This document shows, piece after piece, positions 23,810-36,269 of a stretch of 64,000 nucleotides of DNA. The stretch spans positions 372,001 through 436,000 of the forward strand of contig CM048850.1 of NCBI GenBank assembly GCA_026545225.1, given 5' to 3'. The position numbers and the translations under genes are program-made. The notes beneath the pieces were generated by a model, which worked only from the letters and a program-made list of their open reading frames with translations, did not search any database and had not been told where the DNA came from. Each line of letters begins with the position of its first letter. The stretch's first letter is position 1. The stretch is from Cornus controversa. Its lineage: Eukaryota > Streptophyta > Magnoliopsida > Cornales > Cornaceae.

Positions 23810-25156
23810 AGCTTTGTTTGAGATGCTTTGATTTAAAAAGTCCCATTCCTAGAGAAATTGTGCCATAATTAAAACCGTACGTTGCTTTTTCCCGAATTCG
23901 ACCGTCTGGACGTCAAAAGCAAGCAATGATCGTGCCAATCCGATCTTCATCCTATTTTGTTTAAGTCGTTCTGATTCAGAAAGAGCAATTCTTTACAGAA
24001 ATGGTGCGTGATCACAACCGTATGGTGCTTTGTGCCAAAATCGACCATATATACATCCGAAAGAAATGGGCATGGCAACAACAATTTTCAACTAACTTCA
24101 TTTGAGTTGTTTTGATTTTAAAAGTCGCATTCCAAGAGAAATTGTGCTATACTCAGAATCATTCATTGCTTTGTGCGAAATTCGACCGTTTAGAGGTCGA
24201 AAAGAAACAACGAGCATGTCGATCCCAACTTGATCTTGTTCTGTTTGAGTCATTTTATTAAATACCAGCAATTCGTAGCGGAAATTGTGCATGATCACAA
24301 CTGTGGGATGCTCTGTCACGAATTCGACCGTCTAGACATCCAAAAGAAAGGAGCAAGTCAACAACGATTTTAAACTTGCTTTGTCTGAGTTGCTTCGACT
24401 CGAAAAGTCCCATTCCAGGAGAAATTATGTCGTGTGTTGCTTTTTCCCGAATTCGACCGTCTGGAAGTCGGAAAGAAACAATGTGCACGTCAATCCGGTC
24501 TCCATCCATTTTTGTTTGATTTGTTCTTATTCGAAAAGACCCATTCCAAGAAGAAATCTTGCACGATCATAAACCGTGCGGTGTTTTGTGCCAGATTCTA
24601 CAGTCTTGACTTGCAGAAGAAATGAGCATCGCAACAACGATTTTAAACTAGTTTCGTTTGAGTTGTTTTGATTCGAAAAGTCTCATTCCCTGAGAAATCT
24701 TGCCACAATCAGTTTCGTATGTTGCTTTTTGCGAAACTCGCTCGGTTTGTTGTCCAAAAGAAACGACAAGCACGTTGATCAGATCTTCGTCCTACTTTTT
24801 TTGAGTAGTTATGAATTGAAGTGAGCAACTCCGTGTAGAAATCGTGTATGATAATAACCTTGTGCTGCTTTATGCCAACTTTGATTGTCTGGACGTTTAA
24901 AAGGAACAATGAGCAAGTTGTCAACGATTTTAAACTAGTTTCGTTTGAGTTATTTTGATTCGAGAAGCCCCATTCCTGGAGAAATCGTGCCACAATCAGA
25001 ATTGTACGTCGCTGGTTGCCAAATTAGACCGTCAAGACGTCCAAAAGAAACGACGAGCATGTCGATCCGATCTTCATCATGTTTTGTTTGAGTCGTTACG
25101 AATCGAAAAGAACAATTCCTTGCAGAAATCAAGCATGACAACAACAATTTTAAACT
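23810..25156 (+). repeat. HOR unit U19
   Basis: Complete. Private CATATATACATCC at 24,051 marks the left limit of the 4,883 bp duplication. TTCTACAGTCTTG in B3 is shared with its duplicate U22. Confidence 0.93.
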
Positions 25157-26433
25157 AGCTTTGTTTGAGATGCTTTGATTTAAAAAGTCCCATTCCTAGA
25201 GAAATTGTGCCATAATTAAAACCGTACGTTGCTTTTTCCCGAATTCGACCGTCTGGACGTCAAAAGCAAGCAATGATCGTGCCAATCCGATCTTCATCCT
25301 ATTTTGTTTAAGTCGTTCTGATTCAGAAAGAGCAATTCTTTACAGAAATGGTGCGTGATCACAACCGTATGGTGCTTTGTGCCAAAATCGACCATATGTA
25401 CATCCGAAAGAAATGGGCATGGCAACAACAATTTTCAACTAACTTCATTTGAGTTGTTTTGATTTTAAAAGTCGCATTCCAAGAGAAATTGTGCTATACT
25501 CAGAATCATTCATTGCTTTGTGCGAAATTCGACCGTTTAGAGGTCGAAAAGAAACAACGAGCATGTCGATCCCAACTTGATCTTGTTCTGTTTGAGTCAT
25601 TTTATTAAATACCAGCAATTCGTAGCGGAAATTGTGCATGATCACAACTGTGGGATGCTCTGTCACGAATTCGACCGTCTAGACATCCAAAAGAAAGGAG
25701 CAAGTCAACAACGATTTTAAACTTGCTTTGTCTGAGTTGCTTCGACTCGAAAAGTCCCATTCCAGGAGAAATTATGTCGTGTGTTGCTTTTTCTCGAATT
25801 CGACCGTCTGGAAGTCGGAAAGAAACAATGTGCACGTCAATCCGGTCTCCATCCATTTTTGTTTGATTTGTTCTTATTCGAAAAGACCCATTCCAAGAAG
25901 AAATCTTGCACGATCATAAACCGTGCGGTGTTTTGTGCCAGATTCTACCGTCTTGACTTGCAGAAGAAATGAGCATCGCAACAACGATTTTAAACTAGTT
26001 TCGTTTGAGTTGTTTTGATTCGAAAAGTCTCATTCCCTGAGAAATCTTGCCACAATCAGTTTCGTATGTTGCTTTTTGCGAAACTCGCTCGGTTTGTTGT
26101 CCAAAAGAAACGACAAGCACGTTGATCAGATCTTCGTCCTACTTTTTTTGAGTAGTTATGAATTGAAGTGAGCAACTCCGTGTAGAAATCGTGTATGATA
26201 ATAACCTTGTGCTGCTTTATGCCAACTTTGATTGTCTGGACGTTTAAAAGGAACAATGAGCAAGTTGTCAACGATTTTAAACTAGTTTCGTTTGAGTTAT
26301 TTTGATTCGAGAAGCCCCATTCCTGGAGAAATCGTGCCACAATCAGAATTGTACGTCGCTGGTTGCCAAATTAGACCGTCAAGACGTCCAAAAGAAACGA
26401 CGAGCATGTCGATCCGATCTTCATCATGTTCTG
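25157..26433 (+). repeat. HOR unit U20, ends at the first B5/B2 hybrid
   Basis: A1 to A5 present. TTTTTCTCGAATTCG in A3 is shared only with U23. Its B5 is replaced at its start by B2 sequence of the next partial unit. Confidence 0.92.
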
Positions 26434-26445
26434 TTTGAGTCATTT
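26425..26445. other. In-register 504 bp deletion point, B5/B2 hybrid
   Basis: A5 tail CGATCTTCATCATG runs into TTCTGTTTGAGTCATTTT, which is the start of B2. The lost segment is B5, A1, B1 and A2 (77+143+141+143 = 504 bp). The exchange point lies in the shared TGTT..TGTTTGAG stretch. Confidence 0.88.
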
Positions 26446-27345
26446 TATTAAATACCAGCAATTCGTAGCGGAAATTGTGCATGATCACAACTGTGGGATG
26501 CTCTGTCACGAATTCGACCGTCGAGACATCCAAAAGAAAGGAGCAAGTCAACAACGATTTTAAACTTGCTTTGTCTGAGTTGCTTCGACTCGAAAAGTCC
26601 TATTCCAGGAGGAAATTATGTCGTGTGTTGCTTTTTCCCGAATTCGACCGTCTGGAAGTCAGAAAGAAACAATGTGCACGTCAATCCGGTCTCCATCCAT
26701 TTTTGTTTGATTTGTTCTGATTCGAAAAGACCCATTCCAAGAAGAAACCTTGCACGATCATAAACCGTGCGGTGTTTTGTGCCAGATTCTACCGTCTTGA
26801 CTTTCAGAAGAAATGAGCATCGCAACAACGATTTTAAACTAGTTTCGTTTGAGTTGTTTTGATTCGAAAAGTCTCATTCCTTGAGAAATCTTGCCACAAT
26901 CAGTTTCGTATGTTGCTTTTTGCGAAACTCGCTCGGTTTGATGTCCAAAAGAAACGACAAGCACGTTGATCAGATCTTCGTCCTACTTTTTTTGAGTAGT
27001 TACGAATCGAAGTGAGCAACTCCGTGTAGAAATCGTGTATGATAATAACCTTGTGCTGCTTTGTGCCAACTTTGATTGTCTGGACGTTTAAAAGGAACAA
27101 TGAGCAAGCTGTCAACGATTTTAAACTAGTTTCGTTTGAGTTATTTTGATTCGAGAAGCCCCATTCCTGGAGAAATCGTGCCACAATCAGAATTGTACGT
27201 CGCTGGTTGCCAAATTAGACCGTCAAGACGTCCAAAAGAAACGACGAGCATGTCGATCCGATCTTTATCATGTTTTGTTTGAGTCTTTACGAATCGAAAA
27301 GAACAATTCCTTGCTTATCAAGCATGACAACAACAATTTTAAACT
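26434..27345 (+). repeat. Partial HOR unit U20b (B2 to B5)
   Basis: 912 bp. Lacks A1, B1 and A2. Rare variants: CCGTCGAGACATCC in B2, TCCTATTCCAGGAGGAAATT in A3 (1 bp insertion), GACTTTCAGAAG in B3, and the 2 bp short B5. U23b has all of them. Confidence 0.92.
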
Positions 27346-28692
27346 AGCTTTGTTTGAGATGCTTTGATTTAAAAAGTCCCATTCCTAGAGAAATTGTGCC
27401 ATAATTAAAACCGTACGTTGCTTTTTCCCGAATTCGACCGTCTGGACATCAAAAGCAAGCAATGATCGTGCCAATCCGATCTTCATCCTATTTTGTTTAA
27501 GTCGTTCTGATTCAGAAAGAGCAATTCTTTACAGAAATGGTGCGTGATCACAACCGTATGGAGCTTTGTGCCAAAATCGACCATATGTACATCCGAAAGA
27601 AATGGGCATGGCAACCACAATTTTCAACTAGCTTCATTTGAGTTGTTTTGATTTTAAAAGTCGCATTCCAAGAGAAATCGTGCTATACTCAGAATCATTC
27701 ATTGCTTTGTGCGAAATTCGACCGTTTAGAGGTCGAAAAGAAACAACGAGCATGTCGATCCCAACTTGATCTTGTTCTGTTTGAGTCATTTTATTAAATA
27801 CCAGCAATTCGTAGCGGAAATTGTGCATGATCACAACTGTGGGATGCTCTGTCACGAATTCGACCGTCTAGACATCCAAAAGAAAGGAGCAAGTCAACAA
27901 CGATTTTAAACTTGCTTTGTCTGAGTTGCTTCGACTCGAAAAGTCCCATTCCAAGAGAAATTATGTCGTGTGTTGCTTTTTCCCGAATTCGACCGTCTGG
28001 AAGTCGGAAAGAAACAATGTGCACGTCAATCCGGTCTCCATCCATTTTTGTTTGATTTGTTCTGATTCGAAAAGACCCATTCCAAGAAGAAACCTTGCAC
28101 GATCATAAACCGTGCGGTGATTTGTGCCAGATTCTACCGTCTTGACTTGCAGAAGAAATGAGCATCGCAACAACGATTTTAAACTAGTTTCGTTTGAGTT
28201 GTTTTGATTCGAAAAGTCTCATTCCTTGAGAAATCTTGCCACAATCAGTTTCGTATGTTGCTTTTTGCGAAACTCGCTCGGTTTGATGTCCAAAAGAAAC
28301 GACAAGCACGTTGATCAGATCTTCGTCCTACTTTTTTTGAGTAGTTACGAATCGAAGTGAGCAACTCCGTGTAGAAATCGTGTATGATAATAACCTTGTG
28401 CTGCTTTGTGCCAACTTTGATTGTCTGGACGTTTAAAAGGAACAATGAGCAAGCTGTCAACGATTTTAAACTAGTTTCGTTTGAGTTATTTTGATTTGAG
28501 AAGCCCCATTCCTAGAGAAATCGTGCCACAGTCAGAATTGTACGTCGCTGGTTGCCAAATTAGACCGTCAAGACATCCAAAAGAAACGACGACCATGTCG
28601 ATCCGATCTTCATCATGTTTTGTTTGAGTCGTTACGAATCGAAAAGAACAATTCCTTGCAGAAATCAAGCATGACAACAACAATTTTAAACT
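27346..28692 (+). repeat. HOR unit U21
   Basis: Complete. ATGGAGCTTTG in B1 and GACGACCATGTCG in A5 occur elsewhere only in U24. GGTGATTTGTG in B3. Confidence 0.93.
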
Positions 28693-30039
28693 AGCTTTGT
28701 TTGAGATGCTTTGATTTAAAAAGTCCCATTCCAAGAGAAATTGTGCCATAATTAAAACCGTACGTTGCTTTTTCCCGAATTCGACCGTCTGGACGTCAAA
28801 AGCAAGCAATGATCGTGCCAATCCGATCTTCATCCTATTTTGTTTAAGTCGTTCTGATTCAGAAAGAGCAATTCTTTACAGAAATGGTGCGTGATCACAA
28901 CCGTATGGTGCTTTGTGCCAAAATCGACCATATGTACATCCGAAAGAAATGGGCATGGCAACAACAATTTTCAACTAACTTCATTTGAGTTGTTTTGATT
29001 TTAAAAGTCGCATTCCAAGAGAAATTGTGCTATACTCAGAATCATTCATTGCTTTGTGCGAAATTCGACCGTTTAGAGGTCGAAAAGAAACAACGAGCAT
29101 GTCGATCCCAACTTGATCTTGTTCTGTTTGAGTCATTTTATTAAATACCAGCAATTCGTAGCGGAAATTGTGCATGATCACAACTGTGGGATGCTCTGTC
29201 ACGAATTCGACCGTCTAGACATCCAAAAGAAAGGAGCAAGTCAACAACGATTTTAAACTTGCTTTGTCTGAGTTGCTTCGACTCGAAAAGTCCCATTCCA
29301 GGAGAAATTATGTCGTGTGTTGCTTTTTCCCGAATTCGACCGTCTGGAAGTCGGAAAGAAACAATGTGCACGTCAATCCGGTCTCCATCCATTTTTGTTT
29401 GATTTGTTCTTATTCGAAAAGACCCATTCCAAGAAGAAATCTTGCACGATCATAAACCGTGCGGTGTTTTGTGCCAGATTCTACAGTCTTGACTTGCAGA
29501 AGAAATGAGCATCGCAACAACGATTTTAAACTAGTTTCGTTTGAGTTGTTTTGATTCGAAAAGTCTCATTCCCTGAGAAATCTTGCCACAATCAGTTTCG
29601 TATGTTGCTTTTTGCGAAACTCGCTCGGTTTGTTGTCCAAAAGAAACGACAAGCACGTTGATCAGATCTTCGTCCTACTTTTTTTGAGTAGTTATGAATT
29701 GAAGTGAGCAACTCCGTGTAGAAATCGTGTATGATAATAACCTTGTGCTGCTTTATGCCAACTTTGATTGTCTGGACGTTTAAAAGGAACAATGAGCAAG
29801 TTGTCAACGATTTTAAACTAGTTTCGTTTGAGTTATTTTGATTCGAGAAGCCCCATTCCTGGAGAAATCGTGCCACAATCAGAATTGTACGTCGCTGGTT
29901 GCCAAATTAGACCGTCAAGACGTCCAAAAGAAACGACGAGCATGTCGATCCGATCTTCATCATGTTTTGTTTGAGTCGTTACGAATCGAAAAGAACAATT
30001 CCTTGCAGAAATCAAGCATGACAACAACAATTTTAAACT
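28693..30039 (+). repeat. HOR unit U22
   Basis: Complete. CCAAGAGAAATTG in A1, then from about 28,935 a duplicate of U19 including TTCTACAGTCTTG. Confidence 0.93.
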
Positions 30040-31316
30040 AGCTTTGTTTGAGATGCTTTGATTTAAAAAGTCCCATTCCTAGAGAAATTGTGCCATAATT
30101 AAAACCGTACGTTGCTTTTTCCCGAATTCGACCGTCTGGACGTCAAAAGCAAGCAATGATCGTGCCAATCCGATCTTCATCCTATTTTGTTTAAGTCGTT
30201 CTGATTCAGAAAGAGCAATTCTTTACAGAAATGGTGCGTGATCACAACCGTATGGTGCTTTGTGCCAAAATCGACCATATGTACATCCGAAAGAAATGGG
30301 CATGGCAACAACAATTTTCAACTAACTTCATTTGAGTTGTTTTGATTTTAAAAGTCGCATTCCAAGAGAAATTGTGCTATACTCAGAATCATTCATTGCT
30401 TTGTGCGAAATTCGACCGTTTAGAGGTCGAAAAGAAACAACGAGCATGTCGATCCCAACTTGATCTTGTTCTGTTTGAGTCATTTTATTAAATACCAGCA
30501 ATTCGTAGCGGAAATTGTGCATGATCACAACTGTGGGATGCTCTGTCACGAATTCGACCGTCTAGACATCCAAAAGAAAGGAGCAAGTCAACAACGATTT
30601 TAAACTTGCTTTGTCTGAGTTGCTTCGACTCGAAAAGTCCCATTCCAGGAGAAATTATGTCGTGTGTTGCTTTTTCTCGAATTCGACCGTCTGGAAGTCG
30701 GAAAGAAACAATGTGCACGTCAATCCGGTCTCCATCCATTTTTGTTTGATTTGTTCTTATTCGAAAAGACCCATTCCAAGAAGAAATCTTGCACGATCAT
30801 AAACCGTGCGGTGTTTTGTGCCAGATTCTACCGTCTTGACTTGCAGAAGAAATGAGCATCGCAACAACGATTTTAAACTAGTTTCGTTTGAGTTGTTTTG
30901 ATTCGAAAAGTCTCATTCCCTGAGAAATCTTGCCACAATCAGTTTCGTATGTTGCTTTTTGCGAAACTCGCTCGGTTTGTTGTCCAAAAGAAACGACAAG
31001 CACGTTGATCAGATCTTCGTCCTACTTTTTTTGAGTAGTTATGAATTGAAGTGAGCAACTCCGTGTAGAAATCGTGTATGATAATAACCTTGTGCTGCTT
31101 TATGCCAACTTTGATTGTCTGGACGTTTAAAAGGAACAATGAGCAAGTTGTCAACGATTTTAAACTAGTTTCGTTTGAGTTATTTTGATTCGAGAAGCCC
31201 CATTCCTGGAGAAATCGTGCCACAATCAGAATTGTACGTCGCTGGTTGCCAAATTAGACCGTCAAGACGTCCAAAAGAAACGACGAGCATGTCGATCCGA
31301 TCTTCATCATGTTCTG
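30040..31316 (+). repeat. HOR unit U23, ends at the second B5/B2 hybrid
   Basis: Duplicate of U20 at 4,883 bp distance, including TTTTTCTCGAATTCG in A3 and the same hybrid boundary. Confidence 0.92.
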
Positions 31317-31328
31317 TTTGAGTCATTT
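31308..31328. other. In-register 504 bp deletion point, duplicate
   Basis: Identical hybrid boundary 4,883 bp downstream of the first. It is a copy made by the 4,883 bp duplication, not an independent event. Confidence 0.88.
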
Positions 31329-32228
31329 TATTAAATACCAGCAATTCGTAGCGGAAATTGTGCATGATCACAACTGTGGGATGCTCTGTCACGAATTCGA
31401 CCGTCGAGACATCCAAAAGAAAGGAGCAAGTCAACAACGATTTTAAACTTGCTTTGTCTGAGTTGCTTCGACTCGAAAAGTCCTATTCCAGGAGGAAATT
31501 ATGTCGTGTGTTGCTTTTTCCCGAATTCGACCGTCTGGAAGTCAGAAAGAAACAATGTGCACGTCAATCCGGTCTCCATCCATTTTTGTTTGATTTGTTC
31601 TGATTCGAAAAGACCCATTCCAAGAAGAAACCTTGCACGATCATAAACCGTGCGGTGTTTTGTGCCAGATTCTACCGTCTTGACTTTCAGAAGAAATGAG
31701 CATCGCAACAACGATTTTAAACTAGTTTCGTTTGAGTTGTTTTGATTCGAAAAGTCTCATTCCTTGAGAAATCTTGCCACAATCAGTTTCGTATGTTGCT
31801 TTTTGCGAAACTCGCTCGGTTTGATGTCCAAAAGAAACGACAAGCACGTTGATCAGATCTTCGTCCTACTTTTTTTGAGTAGTTACGAATCGAAGTGAGC
31901 AACTCCGTGTAGAAATCGTGTATGATAATAACCTTGTGCTGCTTTGTGCCAACTTTGATTGTCTGGACGTTTAAAAGGAACAATGAGCAAGCTGTCAACG
32001 ATTTTAAACTAGTTTCGTTTGAGTTATTTTGATTCGAGAAGCCCCATTCCTGGAGAAATCGTGCCACAATCAGAATTGTACGTCGCTGGTTGCCAAATTA
32101 GACCGTCAAGACGTCCAAAAGAAACGACGAGCATGTCGATCCGATCTTTATCATGTTTTGTTTGAGTCTTTACGAATCGAAAAGAACAATTCCTTGCTTA
32201 TCAAGCATGACAACAACAATTTTAAACT
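31317..32228 (+). repeat. Partial HOR unit U23b (B2 to B5)
   Basis: 912 bp duplicate of U20b with the same 1 bp insertion in A3 and 2 bp loss in B5. Confidence 0.92.
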
Positions 32229-33575
32229 AGCTTTGTTTGAGATGCTTTGATTTAAAAAGTCCCATTCCTAGAGAAATTGTGCCATAATTAAAACCGTACG
32301 TTGCTTTTTCCCGAATTCGACCGTCTGGACATCAAAAGCAAGCAATGATCGTGCCAATCCGATCTTCATCCTATTTTGTTTAAGTCGTTCTGATTCAGAA
32401 AGAGCAATTCTTTACAGAAATGGTGCGTGATCACAACCGTATGGAGCTTTGTGCCAAAATCGACCATATGTACATCCGAAAGAAATGGGCATGGCAACCA
32501 CAATTTTCAACTAGCTTCATTTGAGTTGTTTTGATTTTAAAAGTCGCATTCCAAGAGAAATCGTGCTATACTCAGAATCATTCATTGCTTTGTGCGAAAT
32601 TCGACCGTTTAGAGGTCGAAAAGAAACAACGAGCATGTCGATCCCAACTTGATCTTGTTCTGTTTGAGTCATTTTATTAAATACCAGCAATTCGTAGCGG
32701 AAATTGTGTATGATCACAACTGTGGGATGCTCTGTCACGAATTCGACCGTCTAGACATCCAAAAGAAAGGAGCAAGTCAACAACGATTTTAAACTTGCTT
32801 TGTCTGAGTTGCTTCGACTCGAAAAGTCCCATTCCAGGAGAAATTATGTCGTGTGTTGCTTTTTCCCGAATTCGACCGTCTGGAAGTCGGAAAGAAACAA
32901 TGTGCACGTCAATCCGGTCTCCATCCATTTTTGTTTGATTTGTTCTGATTCGAAAAGACCCATTCCAAGAAGAAACCTTGCACGATCATAAACCGTGCGG
33001 TGATTTGTGCCAGATTCTACCGTCTTGACTTGCAGAAGAAATGAGCATCGCAACAACGATTTTAAACTAGTTTCGTTTGAGTTGTTTTGATTCGAAAAGT
33101 CTCATTCCTTGAGAAATCTTGCCACAATCAGTTTCGTATGTTGCTTTTTGCGAAACTCGCTCGGTTTGATGTCCAAAAGAAACGACAAGCACGTTGATCA
33201 GATCTTCGTCCTACTTTTTTTGAGTAGTTACGAATCGAAGTGAGCAACTCCGTGTAGAAATCGTGTATGATAATAACCTTGTGCTGCTTTGTGCCAACTT
33301 TGATTGTCTGGACGTTTAAAAGGAACAATGAGCAAGCTGTCAACGATTTTAAACTAGTTTCGTTTGAGTTATTTTGATTTGAGAAGCCCCATTCCTAGAG
33401 AAATCGTGCCACAGTCAGAATTGTACGTCGCTGGTTGCCAAATTAGACCGTCAAGACATCCAAAAGAAACGACGACCATGTCGATCCGATCTTCATCATG
33501 TTTTGTTTGAGTCGTTACGAATCGAAAAGAACAATTCCTTGCAGAAATCAAGCATGACAACAACAATTTTAAACT
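32229..33575 (+). repeat. HOR unit U24
   Basis: Duplicate of U21 (ATGGAGCTTTG, GACGACCATGTCG). Private GTGTATGATCAC near 32,708; A3 reads CCAGGAG where U21 has CCAAGAG. Confidence 0.93.
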
Positions 33576-34922
33576 AGCTTTGTTTGAGATGCTTTGATTT
33601 AAAAAGTCCCATTCCTAGAGAAATTGTGCCATAATTAAAACCGTACGTTGCTTTTTCCCGAATTCGACCGTCTGGACGTCAAAAGCAAGCAATGATCGTG
33701 CCAATCCGATCTTCATCCTATTTTGTTTAAGTCGTTCTGATTCAGAAAGAGCAATTCTTTACAGAAATGGTGCGTGATCACAACCGTATGGTGCTTTGTG
33801 CCAAAATCGACCATATGTACATCCGAAAGAAATGGGCATGGCAACAACAATTTTCAACTAACTTCATTTGAGTTGTTTTGATTTTAAAAGTCGCATTCCA
33901 AGAGAAATTGTGCAATACTCAGAATCATTCATTGCTTTGTGCGAAATTCGACCGTTTAGAGGTCGAAAAGAAACAACGAGCATGTCGATCCCAACTTGAT
34001 CTTGTTCTGTTTGAGTCATTTTATTAAATACCAGCAATTCGTAGCGGAAATTGTGCATGATCACAACTGTGGGATGCTCTGTCACGAATTCGACCGTCTA
34101 GACATCCAAAAGAAAGGAGCAAGTCAACAACGATTTTAAACTTGCTTTGTCTGAGTTGCTTCGACTCGAAAAGTCCCATTCCAGGAGAAATTATGTCGTG
34201 TGTTGCTTTTTCCCGAATTCGACCGTCTGGAAGTCGGAAAGAAACAATGTGCACGTCAATCCGGTCTCCATCCATTTTTGTTTGATTTGTTCTTATTCGA
34301 AAAGACCCATTCCAAGAAGAAATCTTGCACGATCATAAACCGTGCGATGTTTTGTGCCAGATTCTACCGTCTTGACTTGCAGAAGAAATGAGCATCGCAA
34401 CAACGATTTTAAACTAGTTTCGTTTGAGTTGTTTTGATTCGAAAAGTCTCATTCCCTGAGAAATCTTGCCACAATCAGTTTTGTATGTTGCTTTTTGCGA
34501 AACTCGCTCGGTTTGATGTCCAAAAGAAACGACAAGCACGTTGATCAGATCTTCGTCCTACTTTTTTTGAGTAGTTATGAATTGAAGTGAGCAACTCCGT
34601 GTAGAAATCGTGTATGATAATAACCTTGTGCTGCTTTATGCCAACTTTGATTGTCTGGACGTTTAAAAGGAACAATGAGCAAGTTGTCAACGATTTTAAA
34701 CTAGTTTCGTTTGAGTTATTTTGATTCGAGAAGCCCCATTCCTGGAGAAATCGTGCCACAATCAGAATTGTACGTCGCTGGTTGCCAAATTAGACCGTCA
34801 AGACGTCCAAAAGAAACGACGAGCATGTCGATCCGATCTTCATCATGTTTTGTTTGAGTCGTTACGAATCGAAAAGAACAATTCTTTGCAGAAATCAAGC
34901 ATGACAACAATAATTTTAAACT
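33576..34922 (+). repeat. HOR unit U25
   Basis: Complete. GTGCAATACTC in A2 and GTGCGATGTTTTG in B3 (both shared with U27). Private TTTTGTATGTTG in A4 and ATTCTTTGCAG in B5. Confidence 0.93.
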
Positions 34923-36269
34923 AGCTTTGTTTGAGATGCTTTGATTTAAAAAGTCCCATTCCTAGAGAAATTGTGCCATAATTAAAACCGTACGTTGCTT
35001 TTTCCCAAATTCGACCGTCTGGAAATCAAAAGCAAGCAATGATCGTGCCAATCCGATCTTCATCCTATTTTGTTTAAGTCGTTCTGATTCAGAAAGAGCA
35101 TTTCTTTACAGAAATGGTGCGTGATCACAACCGTATGGTGCTTTGTGCCAAAATCGACCATATGTACATCCGAAAGAAATGGGCATGGCAACCACAATTT
35201 TCAACTAGCTTCATTTGAGTTGTTTTGATTTTAAAAGTCGCATTCCAAGAGAAATCGTGCTATACTCAGAATCATTCATTGCTTTGTGCGAAATTCGACC
35301 GTTTAGAGGTCGAAAAGAAACAACGAGCATGTCGATCCCAACTTGATCTTGTTCTGTTTGAGTCATTTTATTAAATACCAGCAATTCGTAGCGGAAATTG
35401 TGCATGATCACAACTGTGGGATGCTCTGTCACGAATTCGACCGTCTAGACATCCAAAAGAAAGGAGCAAGTCAACAACGATTTTAAACTTGCTTTGTCTG
35501 AGTTGCTTCGACTCGAAAAGTCCCATTCCAGGAGAAATTATGTCGTGTGTTGCTTTTTCCCGAATTCGACCGTCTGGAAGTCAGAAAGAAACAATGTGCA
35601 CGTCAATCCGGTCTCCATCCATTTTTGTTTGATTTGTTCTTATTCGAAAAGACCCATTCCAAGAAGAAATCTTGCACGATCATAAACCGTGCGATGTTTT
35701 GTGCCAGATTCTACAGTCTTGACTTGCAGAAGAAATGAGCATCGCAACAACGATTTTAAACTAGTTTCGTTTGAGTTGTATTGATTCGAAAAGTCTTATT
35801 CCTTGAGAAATCTTGCCACAATCAGTTTCGTATGTTGCTTTTTGCGAAACTCGCTCGGTTTGATGTCCAAAAGAAACGACAAGCACGTTGATCAGATCTT
35901 CGTCCTACTTTTTTTGAGTAGTTACGAATTTAAGTGAGCAACTCCGTGTAGAAATCGTGTATGATAATAACCTTGTGCTGCTTTGTGCCAACTTTGATTG
36001 TCTGGACGTTTAAAAGGAACAATGAGCAAGCTGTCAACGATTTTAAACTAGTTTCGTTTGAGTTATTTTGATTTGAGAAGCCCCATTCCTAGAGAAATCG
36101 TGCCACAGTCAGAATTGTACGTCGCTGGTTGCCAAATTAGACCGTCAAGACATCCAAAAGAAACGACGAGCATGTCGATCCGATCTTCATCATGTTTTGT
36201 TTGAGTCGTTATGAATCGAAAAGAACAATTCCTTGCAGAAATCAAGCATGACAACAACAATTTTAAACT
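34923..36269 (+). repeat. HOR unit U26
   Basis: Complete. First unit with the CTGGAAATC allele in A1. Private GAGCATTTCTTTAC in B1, GTTGTATTGATTCG in A4, and GAATTTAAGTG in B4. Confidence 0.93.

Larger units (their letters stand above)
24052..28934. repeat. 4,883 bp tandem duplication, copy 1
   Basis: Most of U19, U20, U20b, U21 and the start of U22. The 4,883 bp length equals three 1,347 bp units plus 842 bp. It contains the B5/B2 hybrid, the 1 bp insertion in A3 of U20b and the 2 bp loss in its B5. Confidence 0.88.
28935..33817. repeat. 4,883 bp tandem duplication, copy 2
   Basis: Directly abuts copy 1. All rare markers recur at exactly +4,883 bp. Visible differences are near 32,708 (GTGTATG) and 32,837 (CCAGGAG), both in U24. 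Confidence 0.88.
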
